Positions 5,750 through 10,382 of a stretch of 11,368 nt of DNA are shown here, in pieces (position 1 is the stretch's first letter; every line of letters begins with the position of its first letter). The notes under the pieces are model-generated. The model was not told where the DNA came from. It did not search any database and saw only the letters and a program-made list of their open reading frames with translations. The stretch comes from Lachnospiraceae bacterium (GTDB lineage: Bacteria; Bacillota_A; Clostridia; Lachnospirales; Lachnospiraceae), in contig JAGBQU010000088.1 of NCBI GenBank assembly GCA_017632755.1, forward strand, positions 1 to 11,368, read 5' to 3'. The translations under genes were made by a program, and so were the position numbers.

Positions 5750-5943
5750 AGTGCGGAGACGTGGTGATCGCGATCGGGGAGATCAAGGGCATAACGCCAG
5801 ACGGTGAGTATGCGGTGAGCTTTAACGACTACACGACTTTCAAGTGGATGCGAGGCGAGGAGCTTCTCCCTGTGGATAACGGGGAGGCTCTTCTGGCAAA
5901 GAGAAGGGAGGCGCAGCGTGAGAATAAAAATCGATGTTCCTAA
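5746..5943 (+). CDS. Hypothetical small beta-rich protein
   Basis: This 65-residue protein starts at ATG 5746, overlapping the previous TGA (ATGA), with GGGGTG at 5734-5739. It reads MKCGDVVIAIGEIKGITP and continues with AVSFNDYTTFKWMRGEELLP, a pattern of short strands typical of small SH3-like barrels. A basic helical tail ends KRREAQRENKNRCS. No function is assigned. It overlaps the next GTG-start gene by 26 bp. Confidence 0.65.
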   Translation: MKCGDVVIAIGEIKGITPDGEYAVSFNDYTTFKWMRGEELLPVDNGEALLAKRREAQRENKNRCS

Positions 5944-6076
5944 CTGGACGAAGTTGGTCACTGTCACATACGTGTATTATGCCGGTGACGGAGAGGAAGA
6001 CTTGACTGCCGGGATGAAAGCACTGGCGGGGCAAGCTCTGGAAGACGCGGAGATCGAGGAGGACGATTGCAGATGA
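5918..6076 (+). CDS. Hypothetical 52-residue protein
   Basis: The gene starts at GTG 5918 six nucleotides after GGGAGG at 5906-5911 and stops at TGA 6074-6076. It reads VRIKIDVPNWTKLVTVTYVY and ends in an acidic helix (EDAEIEEDDCR). The strong binding site and the ATGA overlap with the next gene support it, although the start lies inside the previous gene. It shares its general plan (small hydrophobic N-terminal strand, acidic end) with the 56-residue protein at 7873, but the similarity is too weak to call them homologues. Confidence 0.65.
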   Translation: MRIKIDVPNWTKLVTVTYVYYAGDGEEDLTAGMKALAGQALEDAEIEEDDCR

Positions 6077-6180
6077 TTGATAAACTTTTTACATTTGGAT
6101 GCGGCATGTTTGTGGGGATCGCGATCGGGATCATCGTCATCGCTCTGGCGGTCGCAGCTAGGAGGGGGGACGATGAGTGA
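6073..6180 (+). CDS. DUF3789-like single-pass membrane peptide
   Basis: This 35-residue protein starts at ATG 6073 in an ATGA overlap. It has a short polar start (MIDKLFTFGCG), one hydrophobic helix of about 20 residues (MFVGIAIGIIVIALAVAA) and a short charged end (RRGDDE). This is the typical build of DUF3789 peptides, tiny membrane proteins common in Bacillota phages and plasmids, whose role is unknown. The charged C-terminus suggests the N-terminus faces out, but this is a weak inference. Confidence 0.7.
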   Translation: MIDKLFTFGCGMFVGIAIGIIVIALAVAARRGDDE

Positions 6181-6406
6181 TAACTGGAAGACAGAACGCC
6201 TGACCGAAGAAGGACTCCATGAAGGCGACTATATGCTGAAGAGCCGACTGGATGCTATCGTAGCACCTTACAAGACATATGATTTGTTTTTCGAGATTAC
6301 GTTCCGGGTGATCCGCAAGCTTGGTATGTATGAGGACATCGGCACTCCGGAAGAGTGCCGTGAGGCGATGGAGGTGTATAAGTTGTTTGAGCAGGGAAAT
6401 CTTTAA
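6173..6406 (+). CDS. Hypothetical protein with an LGMYEDIGTPEE motif
   Basis: This 77-residue protein starts at ATG 6173 with GGAGGGGGG at 6161-6169 and overlaps the membrane-peptide gene by 8 bp. It begins MSDNWKTERLTEEGLHEGDY. Near residue 51 it carries KLGMYEDIGTPEECREAME, a version of the L-x-x-Y-E-D-T-G-L-x-P-E-E motif seen in many small clostridial phage proteins, often next to LISRQ-motif genes as here. Its function is unknown. Twelve bases separate it from the LISRQ array. Confidence 0.7.
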   Translation: MSDNWKTERLTEEGLHEGDYMLKSRLDAIVAPYKTYDLFFEITFRVIRKLGMYEDIGTPEECREAMEVYKLFEQGNL

Positions 6407-6418
6407 TGGAGGTATATT

Positions 6419-6679
6419 ATGGACGATCTGATCAGCAGGCAGGCGGCAATTGGGGCGCTTGCCGAAGAAGACAACAAATATCTGTATAGAAACATGAAGT
6501 TTTCAGAAATCGCAAAGTGTATCAGGGCGTTGCCATCCGCACAGCCAGAAATCATCTATTGCAAGGATTGTAAGCATTGGTATCTCGATGCAGACACAGG
6601 GATGGCATGTGAGTTTACAAATATGGGTCAGCCAGAAGACGGATTCTGTAACTGGGCAGAAAGGGGACAGGATGAGTGA
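6419..6679 (+). CDS. LISRQ-motif zinc-knuckle protein, copy 1
   Basis: This 86-residue protein starts at ATG 6419 with TGGAGG at 6407-6412. It opens MDDLISRQAAIGALAEED, has IRALPSAQPEIIYCKDCKHW at residues 35-54 and ends with single cysteines and FCNWAER. The D-L-I-S-R-Q...L-P-S-A-Q-P-E...C-x2-C layout is a widespread clostridial phage family of unknown function. The cysteines (C-x2-C plus two later ones) probably bind zinc. This is the best-formed member of the array and the likely reference for the other copies. It overlaps copy 2 by 8 bp. Confidence 0.8.
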   Translation: MDDLISRQAAIGALAEEDNKYLYRNMKFSEIAKCIRALPSAQPEIIYCKDCKHWYLDADTGMACEFTNMGQPEDGFCNWAERGQDE

Positions 6680-6977
6680 TTTGATTGATAGGCATGATGT
6701 GACAGATAGCATTGTTGAATTGTGGGCGAAGAAGCCATTTGGAAATCCTGCATTGTCAGAAATATGTGAGTGCATAAAAAGAGTGCCATCCGCACAGCCA
6801 GAGATCATAAGGTGTAAGGATTGTAAATGTTGGATGCCATATGACTGGATGTTCAGTGAAGTATGGCAAAGCCAAAACATGGATGACTATCCAGAGGAAG
6901 AAATTGGGTGTCAATATTGCGATATGAGCATGGGCGCGAATGACTTTTGCAGTAGAGCAGAGAGGCGGGACGAATGA
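6672..6977 (+). CDS. LISRQ-motif zinc-knuckle protein, copy 2
   Basis: This 101-residue protein starts at ATG 6672, overlapping copy 1. The opening is degenerate (MSDLIDRHDVTDSIVEL, with I-D-R-H in place of I-S-R-Q), but VPSAQPEIIRCKDCKCW at residues 38-54 and the ending DFCSRAERRDE are well kept. The tail is longer than in copy 1 and adds a second C-x2-C (GCQYC). The 17-bp sequence CCATCCGCACAGCCAGA occurs here at 6786-6802 and identically in copy 1 at 6533-6549, which shows recent duplication or strong conservation. The function is unknown. Confidence 0.78.
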   Translation: MSDLIDRHDVTDSIVELWAKKPFGNPALSEICECIKRVPSAQPEIIRCKDCKCWMPYDWMFSEVWQSQNMDDYPEEEIGCQYCDMSMGANDFCSRAERRDE

Positions 6978-7270
6978 ATGATTCGATTGGCAGACAGGCG
7001 GCAATAGATGAAGTGGTTGCTTGGCTGAAGGATAGTATGAGCGATGGGAAAAACGGGAAGCCACTTACAGAAAGACTCAAAGATTTGCCGTCCACACAGC
7101 CAGAACCGCTAACCGATAAAGAACAGAGGATATTCCTTGCGGCGATGGAGCGAGAAGAAGAGGTGTGCGAGGAAGTAGATAGGAATCATGTGCGAGAACC
7201 GTATGAGGACAGCCTTATGCGAGTATGCAAGGAAATCAGACGAAAGGTAAAAGGTGCGCTATGGACTTAA
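6974..7270 (+). CDS. LISRQ-motif protein, copy 3, with a different C-terminal half
   Basis: This 98-residue protein starts at ATG 6974 in an ATGA overlap with copy 2. The N-terminal half keeps the family pattern (MNDSIGRQAAIDEVVAWL, then LKDLPSTQPEPL at residues 36-47). The cysteine tail is absent. In its place is a charged helical segment (LTDKEQRIFLAAMEREEEVC) ending in LMRVCKEIRRKVKGALW. That second half occurs in other small phage proteins as I remember them, so this looks like a module swap after the S-T-Q-P-E motif. The function is unknown. It overlaps copy 4 by 10 bp. Confidence 0.75.
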   Translation: MNDSIGRQAAIDEVVAWLKDSMSDGKNGKPLTERLKDLPSTQPEPLTDKEQRIFLAAMEREEEVCEEVDRNHVREPYEDSLMRVCKEIRRKVKGALWT

Positions 7271-7533
7271 TCAGCAGACAGGAGGCGATTGAGGCAATAA
7301 ACAGCCATTTTGGATTCAACATCGAGGAAGAATATGGGAGCGCAGTACAAGAGGTAATTAATGGCTTGCCATCCGCACAGCCGGAAGTCATACGATGCAA
7401 GGAATGTAGGTGGCATGGTCATCCCGGATGCGCAGTGTGGATAGTAGATGACAGCGACAGACCCATGGAAGATGATTTTTGCAGTATGGCGGAAAGGCGG
7501 AACGAGGAGGAAGACAATGAGCAACGTGATTAA
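7261..7533 (+). CDS. LISRQ-motif zinc-knuckle protein, copy 4
   Basis: This 90-residue protein starts at ATG 7261 with AAGGTG shortly upstream and overlaps copy 3 by 10 bp. It opens MDLISRQEAIEAINSHFGFN, has LPSAQPEVIRCKECRW at residues 36-51, further single cysteines (PGCAVW) and the ending DFCSMAERRNEEEDNEQRD. It is the copy closest to copy 1 in layout. The frame runs on upstream, but those residues lie inside copy 3. The function is unknown; zinc binding through the cysteines is likely. Confidence 0.78.
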   Translation: MDLISRQEAIEAINSHFGFNIEEEYGSAVQEVINGLPSAQPEVIRCKECRWHGHPGCAVWIVDDSDRPMEDDFCSMAERRNEEEDNEQRD

Positions 7534-7837
7534 AAAACAGACTGCGCTTAATGCGCTGAGAGATATCTACAAGAGATTGTGGGACATAGACATCCCGTCG
7601 CCCACGGTGCCGGAATACGTGGAGCACCATAAGCAGATCCAGGAGATTATGAAGTACACAAACGAATGGATTGAAAAGCTGCAGGCGCTGGAAGCGGATA
7701 ACGATCTAATTAGCCGAAAGGACGCAGTCGAGGCGATCCGCAACAAGAAGGTCCCGGTGAAACTCGCCTTTTCGATGTCGTACAACATGGGTGTCGATGA
7801 TTGCGCCACGACGCTTGAATACATGCCCGGCGTGTAA
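7517..7837 (+). CDS. LISRQ-related protein, copy 5, apparently with two modules
   Basis: This 106-residue protein starts at ATG 7517 behind GAGGAGG at 7504-7510 and overlaps copy 4 by 17 bp. A standard motif, DNDLISRKDAVEAI, lies at residues 61-74 rather than at the start. The N-terminus itself (SNVIKKQTALNALRDI) reads like a decayed version of the same motif, so the protein may be two modules joined by a helical linker (VEHHKQIQEIMKYTNEWIEK). The L-P-S-A-Q-P-E and zinc parts are missing; the protein ends DDCATTLEYMPGV. The function is unknown. Confidence 0.7.
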   Translation: MSNVIKKQTALNALRDIYKRLWDIDIPSPTVPEYVEHHKQIQEIMKYTNEWIEKLQALEADNDLISRKDAVEAIRNKKVPVKLAFSMSYNMGVDDCATTLEYMPGV

Positions 7838-7858
7838 AGCGTATACACACTACGCTTT
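7836..7858 (+). other. Stem-loop between copy 5 and the next gene
   Basis: AAAGCGTA at 7836-7843 and TACGCTTT at 7851-7858 form a perfect 8-bp stem with a 7-base loop, beginning within the TAA stop of the preceding gene. It sits in the only gap of note in this part of the window (35 bp). No T run follows and the stem is half A-T, so it is not a convincing terminator; it could be an RNA-processing or stability element. Confidence 0.4.
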
Positions 7859-7872
7859 GGAAAGGATTGAAG

Positions 7873-8043
7873 ATGAGAATACTATTTAACTTGATGACTA
7901 CGATTGAGGTACCGGACGCAGACAAGTTTCCTCCGCGTGAAGAAGTAGAGAAAGGACTGGTGCAGTTATTTGCGGAAGAGGGCATGGTTGCGCATGGGCT
8001 TGAAATCACAAATTATGGCGTGCCGGCAGAGGAGGACGAATGA
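7873..8043 (+). CDS. Hypothetical 56-residue protein
   Basis: The gene starts at ATG 7873 with AAGGA at 7862-7866 and stops at TGA 8041-8043. It reads MRILFNLMTTIEVPDADKFP and continues with a predicted helix (PREEVEKGLVQLFAEEGMVA) and a short strand ITNYGVP, ending in an acidic EEDE. This looks like a small alpha/beta domain. No family is recognised. The next ATG overlaps the stop (TGATG). Confidence 0.65.
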   Translation: MRILFNLMTTIEVPDADKFPPREEVEKGLVQLFAEEGMVAHGLEITNYGVPAEEDE

Positions 8044-8156
8044 TGGATTCGTTTACATATTACGGATACGGAGAATGCGTATCATCCGAAGAGGCGCTTG
8101 AGATCTTCCGGGCGAGGATGCCGCAAGACAATGGAGGCGTATCATGGACGATCTAA
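8043..8156 (+). CDS. Hypothetical 37-residue protein
   Basis: The gene starts at ATG 8043, sharing one base with the previous stop, with GGAGG at 8031-8035 upstream. It reads MDSFTYYGYGECVSSEEALE and then IFRARMPQDNGGVSWTI, stopping at TAA 8154-8156. Its last 13 bp overlap, in another frame, the relict LISRQ start at 8144, so its natural end may have been altered when that relict formed. The function is unknown. Confidence 0.5.
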   Translation: MDSFTYYGYGECVSSEEALEIFRARMPQDNGGVSWTI

Positions 8157-8197
8157 TCAGGCCCGAACTGTGGCGCCGATATGAGGGGAGACAATGA
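8144..8197 (+). pseudogene. 17-codon relict of a LISRQ-motif gene
   Basis: ATG 8144 begins a 17-residue frame (MDDLIRPELWRRYEGRQ) behind GGAGG. The bases before and after the start nearly match copy 1: both read AATGGAGG, a short A/T/G spacer, ATGGACGATCT, then a base, then ATCAG. After ATCAG the match ends and the frame stops at TGA 8195-8197. It therefore looks like the start and ribosome binding site of another array member cut off by deletion. It may still be translated and couple to the next gene, whose ATG overlaps its stop. Confidence 0.5.
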
Positions 8198-8439
8198 AGG
8201 AGACGATTGAGGACTTGCGGAAACGCAGGAAGAAGATTGAGGATTTACTGGAACAGATTGAGGACAACCCGCTGTCAGTACTCCGGGATCTGGAGACAGT
8301 GCGGTTATCGATGCAGATGTATGCCGCGATGCTTACAATGGCGATTTTGGAAAAGGATGGTAAAACCAATGACGATCAAAATCAGACTGGATACATACGA
8401 CGAAGCGGTGTGGCCTGTCACGCCGGAAACGGAGTATGA
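8194..8439 (+). CDS. Hypothetical coiled-coil protein with an out-of-frame tail
   Basis: This 81-residue protein starts at ATG 8194, with AGGGGAG at 8184-8190 just upstream, in an ATGA overlap with the relict. Residues 2-26 (KETIEDLRKRRKKIEDLLEQ) are a strong heptad-like charged helix, and a second helix follows (LETVRLSMQMYAAMLTMAIL). The last 25 or so residues are read across the next gene in a different frame, a 71-bp overlap. In the neighbouring frame a TAA lies at 8361-8363, so the gene may once have ended near there. The function is unknown. Confidence 0.6.
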   Translation: MKETIEDLRKRRKKIEDLLEQIEDNPLSVLRDLETVRLSMQMYAAMLTMAILEKDGKTNDDQNQTGYIRRSGVACHAGNGV

Positions 8440-8530
8440 TTTTGTAGGACGCTTTTTTGTGATCAAGGAAAAGGATACCTGGGTCGGCATGTACGCCGCT
8501 GACAGGATCCTCTCCATCGAGGTGAGATGA
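8369..8530 (+). CDS. Hypothetical 53-residue protein
   Basis: ATG 8369 is preferred because GGATGG at 8355-8360 lies 8 nt upstream and the protein then starts MTIKIRLDTYDEAVWPVTPE; ATG 8357 would add four residues. It continues with YDFVGRFFVIKEKDTWVGMY and ADRILSIEVR, a compact run of strands suggestive of a small beta barrel. No family is recognised. It overlaps the preceding gene by 71 bp and the next by 4 bp (ATGA). Confidence 0.65.
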   Translation: MTIKIRLDTYDEAVWPVTPETEYDFVGRFFVIKEKDTWVGMYAADRILSIEVR

Positions 8531-8889
8531 TGAGGGTACAGTTTGGTAAAAAGGCAAGAGTCTATACATGGCCAGAGGTGGAGGAGCTGTTGCATGAGTA
8601 CGCCGATCAGATCAACAAAAACCGCGACGTAGTCATGGATGCGCTGTGCGCCGATCATGAGCGGATCATGCTGGTGCTCTGCCTCAGAGCCTTGATGATT
8701 GAGGGGTTTCAGAAAAATCCGCTTGAACGCCTGATGGGTGAGATCGCAAAACTGACCGATGAGATCAACGCCGGGAAGATCGACTACAATGCGGATTGCC
8801 TTGCTCCTGTCGAGGAATGTCTCGGATATGAGATCCGCGACAGTGATCTGGAGAAGGACCTGTGCGACAGGGTGGAGGTGAGACGATGA
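8527..8889 (+). CDS. Hypothetical helical protein upstream of the late regulator
   Basis: This protein of about 120 residues starts at ATG 8527 (or the adjacent ATG 8530) with GAGGTGAG just upstream. It opens MMRVQFGKKARVYTWPEVEE and is mostly helical, with a hydrophobic helix IMLVLCLRALMIEGF near residues 47-61 that is too short and polar to be a clear membrane span. The end is acidic and then basic (DLEKDLCDRVEVRR). No family is recognised. It overlaps the regulator gene by 4 bp, which points to co-translation. Confidence 0.7.
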   Translation: MMRVQFGKKARVYTWPEVEELLHEYADQINKNRDVVMDALCADHERIMLVLCLRALMIEGFQKNPLERLMGEIAKLTDEINAGKIDYNADCLAPVEECLGYEIRDSDLEKDLCDRVEVRR

Positions 8890-9365
8890 CGGTGGCCGAA
8901 AAGAAGTCATACCTCCAATGGATCAGGAGGGTGCGCTATGACCAGGACGCGATCCTGGAAGAACTCGCAACCTTGCGAACCAGAATGATGAGTGCAAGCG
9001 CCAAGATAGGCGACGGCATGCCGAGGGGAGGAGGCGGGAGCGGTGATCTGTCAGGGTATGCTGCGAAGGTGGACGAGCTGGAGACGAGGCTGGAGGCAAG
9101 ACTGAGCACGTACCTCGATGCGATGGCAAGACTGGAAGAGGACATTCAGGCGATGAGCGATCCGAAAGAGCAGGCAGTTCTACGCGAGTATTATATCAAC
9201 GGCAGGCAGTGGGCGGACGTGGCGCGGATCATGGGGTTTACAATCCGGCACGTGACAAGGCTGCATGGCTGGGCATTGCAACATATCAATCTGCAGGTTG
9301 TCCTTGTATGTCCATCGTGTCTTATGTTATTGTGTAAGGGCCAGAGGTTTCGAGCTGGTTCATGA
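8886..9365 (+). CDS. DUF1492/ArpU-like phage transcriptional regulator
   Basis: This 159-residue protein starts at ATG 8886, overlapping the previous stop, with GGTGGAGGTGAG at 8872-8883. Residues 1-45 form a helix, a Gly-rich linker follows (RGGGGSGDLSG, residues 47-57), then a long coiled helix to about residue 90. Residues 91-134 (DPKEQAVLREYYINGRQWAD, then a VARIMGFTIRHVTRLHGWAL segment) are a sigma-70 region 4-like helix-turn-helix as in DUF1492, ArpU and RinA-type regulators. These sit at the end of the early region and activate late genes. The last 25 residues are not typical of a folded domain and are encoded by the DNA that carries the TGTC repeats. Confidence 0.75.
   Translation: MTVAEKKSYLQWIRRVRYDQDAILEELATLRTRMMSASAKIGDGMPRGGGGSGDLSGYAAKVDELETRLEARLSTYLDAMARLEEDIQAMSDPKEQAVLREYYINGRQWADVARIMGFTIRHVTRLHGWALQHINLQVVLVCPSCLMLLCKGQRFRAGS
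9298..9332 (+). promoter_or_regulatory. TGTC(C/T) operator array with a possible late promoter
   Basis: TGTCC, TGTCC and TGTCT begin at 9299, 9309 and 9318, that is 10 and 9 bp apart, on one face of the helix. A -10-like TATGTT lies at 9323-9328. No good -35 is present at 17 bp (TTGTCC at 9298 is 19 bp away), as expected of an activator-dependent promoter. The site is at the 3' end of the regulator gene and points to the terminase genes. Binding by the regulator is inferred. Confidence 0.5.
9322..9363 (-). other. Minus-strand 13-codon frame with a perfect ribosome binding site
   Basis: On the minus strand, AAAGGAGGTG (9377 down to 9368) stands 6 nt from an ATG at 9363-9361 when measured from GGAGG. 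The frame reads MNQLETSGPYTIT and stops at TAA 9324-9322. The binding site and spacing are ideal, but the product is tiny. It may be a leader peptide, the remnant of a reverse-strand gene, or chance. Confidence 0.25.
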
Positions 9366-9520
9366 TGCACCTCCTTTCTGTAGAAAGGGCCGGTCCATTC
9401 AGACCCGGGGGCCGGCTCGCATCGTGGCATGGTGTTTTTCTTCTTACTCCTCCCAAGCCGGAAAACGGCAGCGCTCCGAAAGGGGCGCTTTTTTATGCCC
9501 GAAAAAAGGGGGTGATCCGG
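9366..9520 (+). promoter_or_regulatory. Structured non-coding leader before the late genes
   Basis: No supported gene lies here; it is the longest gap in the window. In order it holds the anti-Shine-Dalgarno sequence CACCTCCTTT at 9368-9377, a hairpin CCTTTC/GAAAGG at 9373-9388, a possible GCCGG/CCGGC stem at 9389-9416 with an alternative GGTC/GACC stem inside (9392-9405), a small GCCG/CGGC hairpin at 9457-9469, and the terminator at 9470-9494. The anti-SD can pair over 10 bp with AAAGGGGGTG at 9505-9514, the binding site of the next gene. Antitermination or translational control is possible. Confidence 0.45.
9470..9494 (+). terminator. Intrinsic terminator upstream of the packaging genes
   Basis: AGCGCTCC at 9470-9477 pairs with GGGGCGCT at 9482-9489 (8 bp with one G-U), the loop is GAAA, and a run of six T ends at 9494. 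This is a canonical Rho-independent terminator on the plus strand, located before the metallopeptidase and terminase genes. Transcripts from upstream would stop here unless read-through is promoted. Confidence 0.85.
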
Positions 9521-9925
9521 GTGGCATATACACAGTCCGAAGAGTATGCGGAGCTTGGTGCGGAAGTCATCCGCGAACACCCTGACCTTGAGTGGATCCT
9601 GACCGCTGAGGTTTCTATCGGGTTCCTTAGTTCTGATCAGGACAAGACACACCATGGTCGCGAAGTGCTGGGCGAATGCACACTGGTTAAGCCCATGTAT
9701 AAGCCGTACTGCCCTCACGACTTTGTGATTACAATTTATGATCCGAATGTTGCAGAAATGACACGGGAACAGCTTAAGATCCTCATGTATCACGAGCTGC
9801 TCCATGTAGGCGTGGACGACAAGACCGGCGACCCTAAGTACAAGATAGTGCCGCATGACATAGAGGACTTCCGGAGGGTGATTGACCGGTACGGCGTGGA
9901 TTGGGCGGTGGTGCCTAATGGCTAA
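9521..9925 (+). CDS. Putative phage metallopeptidase
   Basis: This 134-residue protein starts at GTG 9521, six nucleotides after an AGGGGGTG site ending at 9514. The N-terminus (AYTQSEEYAELGAEVIREHP) matches the family start I recognise for PhageMetallopep-type proteins. The zinc motif H-E-L-L-H is at residues 91-95 in LKILMYHELLHVGVDD, and PHDIEDFRRVI at 111-121 supplies further conserved acidic and His residues. Such proteins are small, cytoplasmic, and usually sit just before the terminase genes; their substrate is unknown. The frame is open upstream to ATG 9362, but that extension would cross the terminator, so the GTG is preferred. It overlaps the terminase small subunit gene by 8 bp. 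Confidence 0.82.
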   Translation: MAYTQSEEYAELGAEVIREHPDLEWILTAEVSIGFLSSDQDKTHHGREVLGECTLVKPMYKPYCPHDFVITIYDPNVAEMTREQLKILMYHELLHVGVDDKTGDPKYKIVPHDIEDFRRVIDRYGVDWAVVPNG

Positions 9926-10382
9926 AGCCAAGTACGAGGAGTGGCTGACAGACGATGGGCTGACCAGGATAACCGGATGGGCCAGAGACGGACTGACTGA
10001 TGAGCAGATAGCGCAGAAGATGGGGATAAGCAGATCAACGCTCAAAGAGTGGAAAGCAAAGTATCCGGCCATATCGGCCGCCCTAAAAGAGAGCAAAGAG
10101 CTAGTTGATCGCCTGGTTGAAAACGCGCTGTTAAAACGTGCGCTTGGATACGAGTACGATGAGATCACCGAGGAACTGCGCTATGACAAGAAGGCCGGTG
10201 AGATGCGGATGACGGAAACGAAGCGCCAGAGAAAGCAGGTGGCGCCGGATACGACAGCGCAGATCTTTTGGCTGAAAAACCGGAAGCCTGACGACTGGCG
10301 TGACAAGCCGGAGCCGACACAAGACCAAGCGCTACAAGTGGCGGTGGAGATCCTGGGAGATATCGGCGGTGCGATCAAATGA
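9918..10382 (+). CDS. terS: Terminase small subunit
   Basis: This 154-residue protein starts at ATG 9918, overlapping the metallopeptidase gene by 8 bp. Residues 20-50 (GWARDGLTDEQIAQKMGISR, then a TLKEWKAKYP segment) are a helix-turn-helix that recognises phage DNA. A helical oligomerisation region follows (LKESKELVDRLVENALLKRA), then a strand-rich part with basic residues (ETKRQRKQVAPDTTAQIFWL). The ending KNRKPDDWRDK is typical of this small-subunit group. The small subunit binds the packaging site and regulates the large subunit. The next gene, terL, starts in an ATGA overlap. No cleavage site for packaging can be picked out by eye. Confidence 0.85.
   Translation: MAKAKYEEWLTDDGLTRITGWARDGLTDEQIAQKMGISRSTLKEWKAKYPAISAALKESKELVDRLVENALLKRALGYEYDEITEELRYDKKAGEMRMTETKRQRKQVAPDTTAQIFWLKNRKPDDWRDKPEPTQDQALQVAVEILGDIGGAIK

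Noticed and set aside
7836..7858. Stem-loop considered as a terminator
   Set aside because: The stem is only half G-C and lacks a T run after it; kept only as an unassigned stem-loop.
9362..9520. An in-frame ATG 53 codons upstream of the metallopeptidase start
   Set aside because: The extension would be translated through the intrinsic terminator and hairpins, has no well-spaced binding site, and does not look like protein; GTG 9521 matches the family start.
9191..10168. A 325-codon open frame on the minus strand
   Set aside because: It lies opposite the metallopeptidase and small terminase genes, which have clear family motifs, and crosses the terminator; its sequence has no recognisable domain.
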